Below are positions 12,766 through 24,996 of a DNA stretch of 64,000 bases, in pieces. The first letter of the stretch is position 1; each line of letters opens with the position of its first letter. The notes beneath the pieces are model-generated. The model made no database searches, was not told the DNA's origin, and was given only the letters and a program-made list of their open reading frames with translations. The position numbers were made by a program, and so were the translations under genes. The stretch is from Puffinus mauretanicus (lineage: Eukaryota > Chordata > Aves > Procellariiformes > Procellariidae): NCBI GenBank assembly GCA_023333565.1, contig JAJKFH010000295.1, positions 352,001 to 416,000 on the forward strand, written 5' to 3'.

Positions 12766-15519
12766 TATGTCTTTATAGTTCTAATATCCTGATTCTATGA
12801 ACAATTTTCAAAGCAAATTCACTTTTAAGAGCACCTCTATCAAGAATAAAAACATCACTGCACTGCTGTCAGTGTTTCTTCACGGCAGGCTATAAATACT
12901 TAGGGAACAAGATGAAACAAAAGCCTTGCAGAGTTTCCTATCTGGTGCTGGCGTTTAAGTATAGTGGTAAAGAACGTTTCAGAAAAAATGTTCATTGTAA
13001 TAAAGTCCAACTGTTGTTCACTATAGGGTGACCTTCTTGTGTTTTGGAGTGCGGTTTATCAAGGAAGAATCCCTGGATTTTGCCTTAGAGGAGAACAAGT
13101 ATTTTATTTGCTCTATATGCCAATCTCCAACTCTGTTTCTGTTTGTTTTAATGAGGAACCTGAGAACAGGATGGACCCACAATTAGAACTGATAACCAAA
13201 AGCATGATAATGACTTCAGTATTTCCACCCTAAATTTTGTAATGGTATAAGAAATGTAGGAAAAGGACTTACTAAAGTATACATCAGTTTAGCTGCCAAA
13301 CTATAGGCAAATTTTAATTATTTTCATTTAAAAAATTATACAGATACTCCTGATGAGAAAGTTAAAAGGTAACTGAACTCAGGCTTGGTTGAGATTCATG
13401 AACAATAATGAACATTATATTCACTCTGCATAACTGCACAGAAGATGTTAGAAGAACACTTATTTAAGAACATTTCTTGCACTCCTGCTTCTAGCCAAAA
13501 TGGAAATAACCATGAATGCAGGTCAGTGTCAGCTCCAGTAGCAGTTTGAGCTGGAACCAGATATTGCAGAGAAACATTAAAAACACAGGAAAAAATTAGA
13601 GCTTAGGTGATATATTTATCCAAACATACGTTTTAAAATATTAGACTTGGATATTCGTTGAGGTAGTCCTGATGCTTTATGAACTGCCTTGAATGAAATG
13701 TTCTATTAATTCATAGAACAAATCCCTCTCCCAAATCACATTGCATTCTGCCTAAGCTTAATCTATATTTGACAATATCTGTAAACTGAATATAAAAGGA
13801 AATTATCTATGTGCGGGGGAAGGAGGGTGGTGGTATACAGAAATTTCTCTCTCTGTTTTTTAACAAGAATTAGATTTTGAAACATACCATTTTAAATGGT
13901 ACTAGGTAACTTCCTGCATAGAAACCCATGAAACTTTCACAATTAATGTATCCTGAAATAGGTGTGGTTCCCAGGCCTGGTAGGAGTTTTGTAAAAGAAA
14001 CCATCGTGCTGGATTCAACAACAAAGTGAAGTACAAACTTGAAGAAAGGCATTCTTTAGTTAGTCCTTTCATTTAAAATCAGTTATGTTCAGGGCAAAAA
14101 TATTGTATTTCAAAGGAGCCTATTATGCCTTCCCATAAACAGAAAGATCATACGTTTTAAAACTAAAGTATCATTATGTAATCAAGCTGTTGTATTATAA
14201 ACTATTTTGTGGGCTCAGATGCCCAGGGCTATCTTTACAAATATTTAAGAGGTCATTATCAGGGTATGTTCTCCCTAAAACTATAATTCTTTCCTCGTGT
14301 TTTCATATGCATCTTACCATAAATATCTGATTTATAAACAATTTTTTTAAAGTTTACTAAGGGCACAAAAGTGAGGCATGAAGTCATTTAAAGCAGCAGA
14401 AATGCATGAATGTAGCAGTACACCAATGTCAAGATAATGCATCTGATGAAAAAAACACCACAAAAAAATGTGCAACAAAAATAAAGTTTCACAAAAGGAT
14501 CGATATTTGTATGCCAGTAGAACGAAAATCATGAAGAGTAACAAAGAATAAATCTGACACATTAAAATTCGACATTGAAAGTACTGTATCTGGATAGGGT
14601 TACAAAAGGTCCCCAGAGTTTTAGGTGACTGTGGGAACAAAAAAAATGTTTTTGTCTGACACCGTGGAAACCAGAGATGAAAATGATGAGAACAACAAAT
14701 CAAATTTGAGTTACACCACAGAAAGAAAAAAACAGAGGCATTACCAGCAAACAAGGGACTTATGGATATAAAAATGTGTGGTGCAGAGGTGGTGTGAGCT
14801 AGAGATACTTGAACCAGCAAACTTGGTACACAGCTTGATCAGCTTGAGTTGAAACGAGCGCCAGCTCATTTTGAACGTAAGACTATCTGCGCTCAGCATG
14901 GTCTTCAGTATTGCTGACATCTCTATCCTGCTTTTTGGTGTGGCATTGGGTGGGGTTAGGCATGCCCTAAAGCTCCTGAAGCGGGGCTGGAGGCTGAGAC
15001 CGGGATTTGTCTGCTCTACTGGAAAACTTCTCTTTTGATCATCAGAACTACCTACTTCTTGTACTCCTCCCATCAAGAGATCACATTCGTGAGGCTGAAA
15101 ACAACATCCCAGCTAACATCTGATATGAAAAGAGTCCCATCCCTAGTCCAGAGAAGTTACTCATCTACTGTGGAAGTGGGTGCCATACAAATGTCATGTT
15201 AGATAGTGCTACCAGACAGACAAGGATAAACAAACCTAGGAGACCAAACTGTGGGTGATATTGGAAGTCAATCTGAAGAACAAAGAGATAATCACTGTCA
15301 TAAAAAAATCCGTTTTCACTTATCAGTGCTCATGATATACATGTGTCTCTCATTTGCAAATAAAGTATAGAGAAATACTTGGAAAGGACTAAGGTTAGAA
15401 AGAGTGACACAAGAGTTATTCTGATATTGCAAAAGCAGTTAGAGGGATGCGCTTGGAGACTGGCTAGACTGACCTCAGTCCCAGATAGTCTACTTAAATA
15501 ATTAATTCAGGACTCTATG

Positions 15520-16260
15520 AACAAATAATTCATAGCAAAATATAATTAATCCCAACCAGCATGGTTTCATGGAAATCAGGGCCTTGTCTAGCAAACTTGT
15601 TGCATTTTTTGAGAGGATTGGATTTTTGACAGGTTGATAAAGGCAATGGTGTTGAAATAGTATGTTTGGCTTTCCACGAGGTTTTTGACTTAGTACCACA
15701 TGACATTTTGATTAAAGCACTTGCATTTTATGGAATTAACAGGGCATATATTACATGGATTAAAAAGTGGCTCAGTGACAGACCTCAAAATGTGGTAATT
15801 AATGGGAGATATCAGTTAACAAGGTCGTAACTGGCAGAGCTCTCAAGAGTGGAGCTCTCAGTCCAGTGCCATCTAATACCTTTATCAGAGATGTGGACAA
15901 TGAGAAGAAAAAGCTCTGTTGGCAAAGTAAGCAGATGACACAAAGATCAGGGAGATTGAAATAATGATGAGGACAGGTAAAGTTACAAAAGGTCTGAACC
16001 GCCACCTTAAATGGTCACAGTCTGGTAAAATAAGTGTTCATACGGAGAAACACGGGGTACATCCAACACTCTGGATGTAGGTTACAAAGGACTTGAGGGT
16101 TATTTTAGATAATTAGCTGAACATGATCTCTCAGTTCAGTGCCATAGCAAAGATGACTGATGTGATCCCTTGAATTATAGAAAGAGGAATACCAAACAGA
16201 AGCAGGGAAGAGATTGCAACTCTTCACGTGCTACAAATAGGATCTCCAGTAGAACACTGT
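15520..16260 (+). mobile_element. CR1/L3-type LINE fossil, reverse-transcriptase region
   Basis: A degraded fragment of a CR1/L3-clade non-LTR retrotransposon, on the plus strand and antisense to ARHGAP15. The nucleotides follow the known order of the 3' half of the pol gene: a start resembling accagcatggtttcatggaa, then a frame reading FDLVPHDILIKALAFYGIN followed by a WIKKWLSDRPQNVVING-type stretch, the motif block just after the central RT palm. A TAA follows. Downstream come a degenerate S.P.LF..F...-type region and a stretch resembling the C-terminal part of pol (ttagctgaacatgatctctc). Frames are broken by several stops and shifts, so it is inactive. The 5' edge is uncertain (possibly from about 15400) and the 3' edge fades after about 16260. 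Old insertion, probably truncated at its 5' end. Confidence 0.75.
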
Positions 16261-19200
16261 ACTTGATATCGAAGCAAATAAAACGAAACATAAAATATAT
16301 GCTTCGCTGCTTCGTATTAAGGAGAGGATGGAGAGATGTCCTCTCCATTGGTACTTTTCACATGTTTTGCAGGTACTGGACCATAACCAGCACTGCCCAG
16401 CTGCAGCACCTGTGACAGACAAGCCCGAATTCAAGGTAGCATGAACAAGATTTTCTTTATTCTATTATTAGTAGAAATCCAATACTGCATCAGAATTTAG
16501 TAAAGGCAGAGATAGTGGGGGAAAGAAAGGAGAGGAGAAATTGTACTGGTTCTTAACAAGCTAAGAAATTGCTCTATAGGAGGTGTCTGACATGAGGTTT
16601 GGTGAATCTCTTTAGGAAATTAGCTAACAAGAAATAATTCTATGTTTGACTGCAATAATATCAAGAAGATGAGGGGCATTCCTACATAAAAAGAGAATCT
16701 CATTTTTTCTTGCAGTAATAACTTCAAGATGCAATGAAAGGAGAAAAGCTTGACTAAGATCTTATTGTTTTCAAGACCCTGTAGAAACTGTTTAATGGAA
16801 GCAATTACAACACTGAATATGAGCATTACATACTGAGAATAAGTAACAAGTGAATATGATGGATGATATACTTTATTCTGTTTCATATAACTTGATGGTA
16901 GAATTTCCACTTAGATATTTATATACAAATAAATAAGGATAGCAACAGTACAAAGCAAGTGCAATTTAAACTAGCACACAGTTCACTGCTATGCAGGGCT
17001 GCTGTTTAATGCCTAAATCAAACTTGCTATGCCTTCATCTTCTTCTCTATTGTGTGGCACTGTCTTTGACATTCAAGAAGTTTATGGTTTAAAAGCCCCA
17101 GGAACAACAAGACTTACTCAGAAGGGTCCCTGTAACACGAAACAAAAGTAAGCTTTGAAGCTGGTTTTTTTGAATGAAACCATCGAACATGCAGCGTGTT
17201 CACTGTAATTTTGCCGATACCTCCAATATATACTTTTGCCATTCTGATAGTCTTACTTCTTGCAGCTAAACAAAGTGACCTCATTGCTTTCCGCTGTATT
17301 TTCTTTTAAACATTGGCTGGGATGATTGAGATTCAGGAATGTGGGAAAATGGATTCCCAAGCCACGTCCATCCCCTTTAATTCTGAGCTGTAATTTTTGG
17401 CTTGGCTTGAATCGCAGTCATCACATTTCAGTCTGAATCTCTCTGTAAAGTGATCTTTCTTAAACATTTCTTTCACTCATCATGGGATCAGAAACAAAGC
17501 CATTCTAGTCTTTCAGCAAAACACTTACAAACGTCTTTTTACAGCGACTCACAAGAGCTGAATTTCCTTTAAAAATGTTTGAAAAAGAGGAGGTTTTCAT
17601 TGCCTGATTGTCCTCTTTGTGAATCTTGTCATCTGTATGCCATGAGCTACAGCTATTTTAATCTGTTTTTGTTTGCAATCCATTTGGTGTCCGCCCAAGA
17701 AAATGCAGGTGATTCTAATTAACTTACTGCTGAAGATGTGGAAAAATCTCAATTGTGCTACAGAGAATTATACACTTAAAGCCTTCCCTCTATTATTTAT
17801 AACGGCTTATTAATGAAAATGATTACATGAATACATTTACCACCTGATTCATCTTTGTTCACTTTTTAAATCAACAAGGTTTATGCTAAAGGGGAAAAAT
17901 CCCTACCAAATACAGACCTCAAGTACACACATCAGCTCGCTGGTTTAAACGGAATGGCAGTTTAAAAGGAAATAACATTGTCTTACTTTATGCAACACAG
18001 TATAATATCTGAAATTACCAAATGTTTGGAAATAGCCATTCTCTCTCTGTAACACATTAGTATTTAATTTTGTGAATGTTTATTTCTTTTTTGTTTGCTT
18101 GTTTGTTTTCTCTTTTAATACCTCCTTCACCGCTCCTATTTGCTCTCATTTGCTGCAGTTACTGCTTCTCACATGTGGGTTAGTAGGTCCATTCTAAGCA
18201 ATGCTTAATTTATCTGAAATAAAATAGGATTTCTATGGTTCTCTGTTACTTTATGAAGTGTATTTTTTTCCCTGCTTGACCAAAAGGTCTTTCAAGAGTA
18301 TTAGGAATCTTCAAAAGCTGAATGGTCCTTCACCGGCAGCTCTCTTGGGATACCATCAGCTTCATGTCTCCAGAGACGTGCAGCTTCCAATTCTTACTTG
18401 TGGCGTTGTGGCCATCTGACACTACGGTGCCTGACAGAAGGGAATTTCTGGTAGAGAGATTTGAGTCATTTGTAGGAAAATCAGTAGATGTAAAATACTA
18501 GCACTGAGTATTTTCTGCTAGGTACAGCTACCAACAGGCAGTTTACCACCTTCCATCAGTTACCGCTTCTATTATCCTGTGCCACGTAATATACGCTGTG
18601 ATAGTCTAATTTGAATGTGATGACAAAGTGGATAATGCAGTTTATTTTTGGGAAGATGAAAGCCTGAATAAAGGTTATCATTTTAGGAGAAGCTGACGAT
18701 GGAAAAACTCATCCACTGTGTGACATGATCAGAACAGCTGGGGATGTAATGTGGAGAGTGGGGGAGAAGAGAGCCAAGGTATTTTGTATGTTCAAGAAAT
18801 ATATACAACATTGCCATTTCTTATATCCCAGCTGTGCCTGTTAACTTCTGGAAACACGTAGAGCTCAGCAATAAAGCATACTTGACTGATATTTACTGCA
18901 ATGTGCATTATAAGACATTTTCTGTCACACATTACGTTCTGAAAGAGTTAAGTAACATGAAAAATACAGGCTCAAGATTATATCTGTCATGGATGAAAAT
19001 ACTACATTTATGCCTCATTGTAATCCATTCATTGGTTTATGGACCCCGAGCCCTCCAGGGAGTGTCACAACTCCACATGATACTGCTGAGAGCTGTATTT
19101 TGCTTTTGGATTTCTGATTTAGCTGAAAGAAGTTTAAAAACACATGTAGCCTGACAACTCCCTATTGGCTATACAACTGAGGAGGGTCAAGAGCATAAAC

Positions 19201-20545
19201 TATTCCAGCAAAAGCCAGCTGTAACTTATGCTCACTAAACTGGCTGAAGATCTGCCTGTTACAGACAGTAGCATACAAGAAATTTATGCATTTTGCTAAA
19301 TCCTCCCACTTTGGTTAAACTGTGCCTCATTTGGGGATCCATCATCACCAACATCATGCCTGTGTTTTCTAAGCAACATCAGAACACTAAGGGAAATGGC
19401 ACTTTGGGGGGTCTAACTCTCCTCTTAGGACTATATAGGACTTTCAGTCAGGTCCACTGACATCAGTAGAACTGTGGTTAAAAGCTAAGGGACAGATACA
19501 ATTCTCCAAACATCCCTTATGCCCAATGCTGATTTTAAAGAGAATTTAGTGCACAGTAGGGACAAATCTTTTCCTGTCTTTCACAATAGTGAGAGATTAA
19601 ATTAGACCTCAGTAATGTCACCTCCCCATCCTGACTAGTACTGCAGCTTATTGGACTTTTAACAGTTGGAAGTGGAAGAACTGTACATTTGGGCACACAT
19701 AATCTTCAGCCAAAATGGGTAAGGAGTTTGCATTTTCTGGACTGTAGTGCCTTTGCTTGGCAAAGGGATTTATTTTCTTTTAATGATAGTGACTGGGATA
19801 GGAAATTTAGGATGGAACAGGGATATTTAGGATGGAAACTGAAAGTCACAGGACTGCTTCTTCCATCATTTCTTGGCTTTTTAAGATAGTTGAGGAGTCC
19901 AGATAGGCCCAATACTCTTCTCTATAACAGATCCATTTTTTCTTGGCAGCCTGAAGCTATGCTCTGTTCAAGCTTAGATGTCTCGAGGTTATCTATCTTG
20001 TCTTCAGGAACGGGTCCTCCCTAACCGTCTGTGGGCACTTCCTACAGACCTTGTGCATTGCTGGGGAGTGGAAGCGAACGCAGCATTTAACTGCTGTAGT
20101 GCAACAAGGGTTAAAGAAATATCAGTGAGGCATTTGATAGTACTTGTTTTGTTGCATAAGACAGAAGGCTGGATCTGTTTCTTACAGATAGAAATTAGAC
20201 CGGCTCGGTTCTGGATTTCTAACAGAAGGAATGTGCAGAATCTTGCTCTAAAAATGGAGTTCAGGCTCTCATGTGCAGTCGGTAACGGTCTTTGCTTATA
20301 CATATCGTATTGTAGGCATCTATCTTTGTATTTGTTTTTTATCTTGAAGTGGGAGAAAACATTTAAAACTCAGATTCTTTAGTCTAAGGCACACTATCAG
20401 ACACCTTTGGGCGTTACAGTCCATGCCTCTGTGGAAAACTCAGAGGCTCTCTTGGAAGATAAGTATACATATGGCTATCTAACACCAACTTACCGAATTC
20501 TTAGCATTGCATATCTGTCTAACATATAAATGTGATAATACAAAG

Positions 20546-20570
20546 GTGTGTGTGTATATGTATATATGTA
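20546..20570. repeat. Short TG/TA simple repeat
   Basis: gtgtgtgtgtatatgtatat followed by atgta; alternating TG and TA steps. Confidence 0.8.
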
Positions 20571-21793
20571 GATAACTTTTACTTTAATAATATATTTCCC
20601 AGTGTACATTGCACACATTTAAAGACACAATAATGATTAAAATCCTGGGATTCCACTGAATGCTCTTACACCTCCTTTTGTGTGACAAACTTCTCGTCTA
20701 ATAAGTGAGCAAAATTTTCTTGGTTTTGCAAAAGTCATATTCAGTGTTATGAAACAGTGACATTAAGCAGTAGTATGTGAAAACGTGGAAACATTAATTT
20801 TAATATGACACAAACCTATCGTGCTTAGATATTTTTCCACTTTTTTTTGCCTTCTTAGCTGCAGGACTCTGCAGTTATATATATTGTTTTCCCTGTCATT
20901 CCCACTACATTTACTGTCCCCAGACAGGTTCAGGTAACTTAAAAGCTTTTTTTTCTGCCTCCATTTAATTTGGGCAAAATCTGAACCACCACCAAAGCAA
21001 CATTCAGCAAAAAATGTAGTCAAAATATCTACAGAAACCATAAAAATGCTGAACTGGATTACAAAGTGTGATAAGTACTAAAACTTAAGAGACTAGCTCA
21101 TACTTCATTACTTTGACAGAAGCAACTCCATAGTTTTCATTTTATGGTTTGACATGCATGCCATGGTATACTACATTAAAATAGCACAAAACTTGTGTAT
21201 GAATTGCTCAGGAACTCCTGAAAAGAGGTTGTTTAAGTATAGTCTGAAATGGAACAAATTGCTTTCTACTTTGAAATAAGCAATAAAAAAGTCACAACGA
21301 AAATCAAATAATATAACTGAAACATAACTGAGACATGCAAGAAATACAGAAAAATACTGCCTTCTGATAAGAAAAAACCTAGCTGCTGGCAATAAAATGC
21401 ACTGGATATATGTTAGCTGAATTTTGGGTGAAGTAAATGCATAAATATCAGTATCATTTGATATTTTCATGCAAGAAAATTATTTTAAAATTTGAAGCTA
21501 CAAGAAGAATTTTGATTTGAATTGTTGTCTTTGTATCTTAACGCTGACTGTGACATGGAATGATGTAAGGAAGGTAGAAATCCAATCTCACCCCTTTTAC
21601 TAGGGTTCACACGGACTCTCTGGTATTTTCTGAAGGCTTGGAAAGGCAAAGTTGGCATACAGTGTTTTCCATATCTAATTTCCTTGTTTGGAAAAAATTC
21701 CAGTAATTATTAATGACATCTACTATAGAGACATCCAAGACAGTTGCAAAGTTTCTAACACAAACTCTTACTGTAAGCTGTACTCTTTATGTT

Positions 21794-21799
21794 TTTAAT
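21794..21799 (-). promoter_or_regulatory. Possible poly(A) signal (ATTAAA) for the candidate terminal exon
   Basis: ATTAAA, the commonest variant of AATAAA, lies about 150 nt beyond the TGA of the candidate exon. A GT-rich stretch (gtttgtgtta on the minus strand, near 21757-21766) follows at the spacing expected of a downstream element. In AT-rich intron such hexamers are frequent, so it has weight only together with the open frame. Confidence 0.25.
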
Positions 21800-21949
21800 G
21801 TATGACGTATCAGCATACAAAAATGCAACTGAAATAGAGATAATAAAAGAAACCATTGTGAACAAGTCCTAGTGTGCAAATTCAGATACTTTTCAAACAT
21901 CAATATATCATGACTGTTTGCAAAATATCTAAAAAAATTGTGTCTTTGC

Positions 21950-22194
21950 TCAGTGGTGGTAGAAGTGCTCCTGGACAAAAAGCTCCGTCACTGGATTTGT
22001 GCTGTCTATGACCAGAGAGCAGCCACTGCGGCGAGGATAGTCCTGCAGGTCACAGACCAGGGCATTAAATAGAGCAGTTTGTGAGCTCCTCTGTTTTAGT
22101 GGTAAAGTAGGAAAACCTGACTGCCTAAAGAGCACCCTTCCAGCATCTTCCACCTTCCTGTTTGCATTCAAGTCTGGCTTACGGTTTAGCTGGC
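21950..22194 (-). other. Candidate alternative 3'-terminal exon, or unidentified retroposed coding fragment
   Basis: A coding-like segment of 245 nt on the minus strand inside the 22 kb ARHGAP15 intron. An acceptor (tcattcaaattctccag) precedes it. Its first two bases, GC, would complete the split Gly codon left by the exon at 32463-32561. The frame then stays open for 80 codons and ends at TGA (21950-21952). It includes RSSQTALFNALVCDLQDYP and later CSLVIDSTNPVTELFVQEHF. GC content and codon choice (CTG, GAC, CAG, GTC) stand out from the AT-rich surroundings. An ATTAAA poly(A)-signal variant lies at 21794-21799 about 150 nt after the stop, with a GT-rich stretch about 28 nt further on. I do not recognise the protein. 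Against it: the pyrimidine tract is weak, the opposite strand also has an open frame of about 40 codons, and a decayed retrocopy or domesticated transposon piece would look similar. Confidence 0.35.
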
Positions 22195-22402
22195 CTGGAG
22201 AATTTGAATGATTTTGTTTTCAGTGGTTAGAGTAGGTGCTCGGCGTGTTCAAAGTTAAGTTTATAGGCTAAGTGAAAGCAGTTTTCATTAGAAGAGGATG
22301 TATCTTATCTTTCTACTAAGGTTTATTAAAAATATGTAACACCTGATAATTTAACACCAAATGAGTGGCTGCTAATTTTCCCCCCTCTCTGTCTCCCTGT
22401 CT

Positions 22403-22416
22403 CACACACACACACA
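22403..22416. repeat. (CA)7 microsatellite
   Basis: Seven CA units, followed after atct-type interruptions by a further cacaca near 22421-22426. Confidence 0.85.
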
Positions 22417-23137
22417 TCTACACACAGAGGAATGCTTCTCGACTGCCAAACTATGTGCCAAGATTTTGTTCACTTTAATCTCAATCATATGAGTTAGAGA
22501 ACCATGAAACAGAGTTTCTACCAAGTATGCTGACAGATTTTTAGTTCTAGTGGCTCCACAGGGCATCACTACAAGCACACTAAGAGACTTTTCTTATTAA
22601 AGATTTCTGAGCTGATCCATTTTCCATTTAAGTCAACATGAGCAGTATCACCATAAAGAACTCAACACTTGCTAACTGATACCATACACTCATCAAAATT
22701 ATTTCATTTCTAAGTAAACAAAAAGTTGTGGTACCTCCAACACCATTGTGTGGTTACTGCTGGCACAGGAAAGCCATTTGGTGGCAGCTACTTTGGTGTG
22801 TTATATCACATAACACCATGTCAGTTCGGCACTGACAAATCTAAACATATGGTTTGAAATATTGGGGGAAAAATTTCCTGGGAAGATGGGGGGAAGAGGC
22901 ATGGAATAGCCTCTTTCTGCCTTTTGAGGACTTCCGTATTTGCTGAGTGAAGACATCTCAGAGAAGACCCATCACCTTACCCTTGGCTTGGAGGGGTCCA
23001 TGGTGATTTTAAGAGCCTCAGTATCACCTGTAAATGGCCTGTAATCTGGGCAACTGAGCAAGTTCTTGTTCTTTGTTTTAAATCCTGAGAGAAAATCTGG
23101 ATATTTACATTTCTGATCCAAATATATAAAGTTCAAG

Positions 23138-23182
23138 GCCCTGATCCAACAAAGCACTGAAACATTTCCTTAACTGTAAAGA
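23138..23182. mobile_element. Probable half of a palindromic DNA-transposon relic
   Basis: ggccctgatccaacaaagca followed by ctgaaacatttccttaactg matches the outer arm of a well-known sauropsid palindromic element (gccctgatcc.gcaaagcact.aagca.gtgcttaactttaa). The mirror arm is not visible, so only one half survives or was retained. Confidence 0.55.
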
Positions 23183-24930
23183 ACAACCTTTGACCACAAA
23201 ATAGATCTATCCAGGTCCTTAAAGAGAAGTCTCCATCTGTTTTGGTGGACAGAGGCTGGTGTCATAAGCAAAAATTATAGAAAGAAATAACCTATATCCA
23301 CTACAAAGTAGAATAAACATCAGAAAGCGGTTTCTAATAGCAATATCTGTCTCCCGAGAATTTCAGTTCTTTGAAATGCATCATCTCTGACACCAGAAAA
23401 AAAGGTGCATGAAGGAATTATGAAGAGAGAGCTGAATCAGGCTGGCTGGAGCTGCTCAGGATCCAAGTGATACGGTTCTGTTGTGTTATGAAACAAAATG
23501 GCCACATTTTGCTCTCATTTACATATATGTCATTCCTCCCAAACCAGGGAGCATTGTTTGGCTGCGTCAAGACAAAAAGAAGTTGGTTTGCTATATAATT
23601 ACATCCATGATCTGTGAGGATCCTGATTATAATAAAGCAATCTGCTACGCGAATATACAACTGGAGATCTTTAAAAGACTTGTTAATTCCATGGGAGTTT
23701 ATCACGCAGTAGCCAATTTAGGGACAATTCAGTGACTAGACTGCTAATAATACTGGTTTCATAAATTCAGGGGAGTAAAATGAGCTAAAAAATCTTCTCT
23801 TAAAGAAGTGAAAACCTTAACATAAAGCCTCTTTTTTAAGCTGCCCTCCTACTTTCCCCTTGCCTTGCTCCCGAAGCTTTCTGTTGGTACAATTTCTCTC
23901 ACTTAGGTATCAATCCCATTAGACTGCTATATTACATGGTTAAAACATTGATGTAACACAAGCTGCTACAGCAAATAATTGAAGTAATAAAATACAACTG
24001 CAGTTATTTGCTCTGTTGAATTGCAGGCAGAAAAAAGGAGACAGGGGTTTTTAAACTGACCCCATAGTGTTACATACAGACAGCAAAACTTTTTTTTATG
24101 TGTTTTATTGCTGTAAAACTTTTTTGAAAAAAATATAGCGTAGTTGTAGTAATTTTTTTTTTTTTCCACAGGAAAAGCAATTAGTCTACATTGTGGAATT
24201 ATGCCTTCATAATTTTATTTAAAAACCATAACTTTATTTTTAAGCAACAGGGTTGTTGAAAGAATCTGAAACTACAACTACCTCTTTTTTTGCCCCTAAA
24301 GGAACTTAATGGACTTAACCTTTTTTTGTTTTTTTTGTGTGAACATCTCTAGGCCAAGACTCATTTTGTCAAGTGTTAGCCCAAAGTGTTCTATTAATGG
24401 CTGAACTGTAAAATCTGACTAAATGGGGTTTACAGTGGAAATACTGCCAGCTCCTCGTCTGTGATGGCATGTGTACTGTACTAGGGCATAGTGCCTCACA
24501 TCCTCAGTTTATTCAGGAGGAAAAGAGAGGATTTTTGTGTCTATCTTTTTATCTTTTTCATGGCTAGGAGGTGGATACCCTCATGTGTGAGCTTCCCTGA
24601 ATCTGACTCTGACCAGGGGGTATGTCAGGACCTTCATTTTCTCTTTGGCACAGAGTAAGCACCAGAGACAGTCAGCTGGCTTTAAATTTCTCTAGACTTT
24701 TTGTTTCAGCGTGTACAAATGTCAACTACTTGATTTACAAAGTATATTAACATTATTTTAATATTGAGAAAATGTTGTTTGATTCTTTTTTATTTCACAG
24801 GTTAAGTGGTTTATTTTATTTATTAAGCCTATTGAAAAAGATTTTATGGAAAATTCTGAAGACAAAATGCCCTGTTTCCTTTTACATGTTCACTAATAGA
24901 TATATTATACAATGCTAGAAAAAGGCAAAA

Positions 24931-24996
24931 GGCCAAACTCATCTCTGGTGTAATTCCAGTAAAAGCAATAAAATTACACAAGGCATGAATTTGGCC
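24931..24996. mobile_element. Palindromic MITE-like DNA-transposon relic
   Basis: A 66 bp element made almost entirely of two inverted arms. The left arm starts GGCCAAACTCATCTCTGGTG and continues TAATT. The right arm, read on the minus strand, starts GGCCAAATTCATGCCTTGTG and continues TAATT. That is 21 of 25 positions identical. The short middle resembles an eroded form of the 'attgacttcaatgg' core seen in many copies of this kind in bird and reptile genomes. It encodes nothing and is a non-autonomous relic. I cannot give its catalogue name. Confidence 0.75.

Noticed and set aside
14347..14820. Minus-strand open frame of 157 codons
   Set aside because: Hydrophobic and Phe/Cys/His-rich low-complexity translation typical of AT-rich antisense sequence; no domain, and no splice or promoter context.
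16321..16346. Perfect 8-bp hairpin GGAGAGGA / TCCTCTCC as a possible microRNA precursor
   Set aside because: The stem is far too short for a microRNA precursor and flanks do not pair.
19978..20382. Plus-strand open frame of 134 codons
   Set aside because: No domain recognised, overlapped by an antisense frame of 99 codons, no conserved-looking codon pattern.
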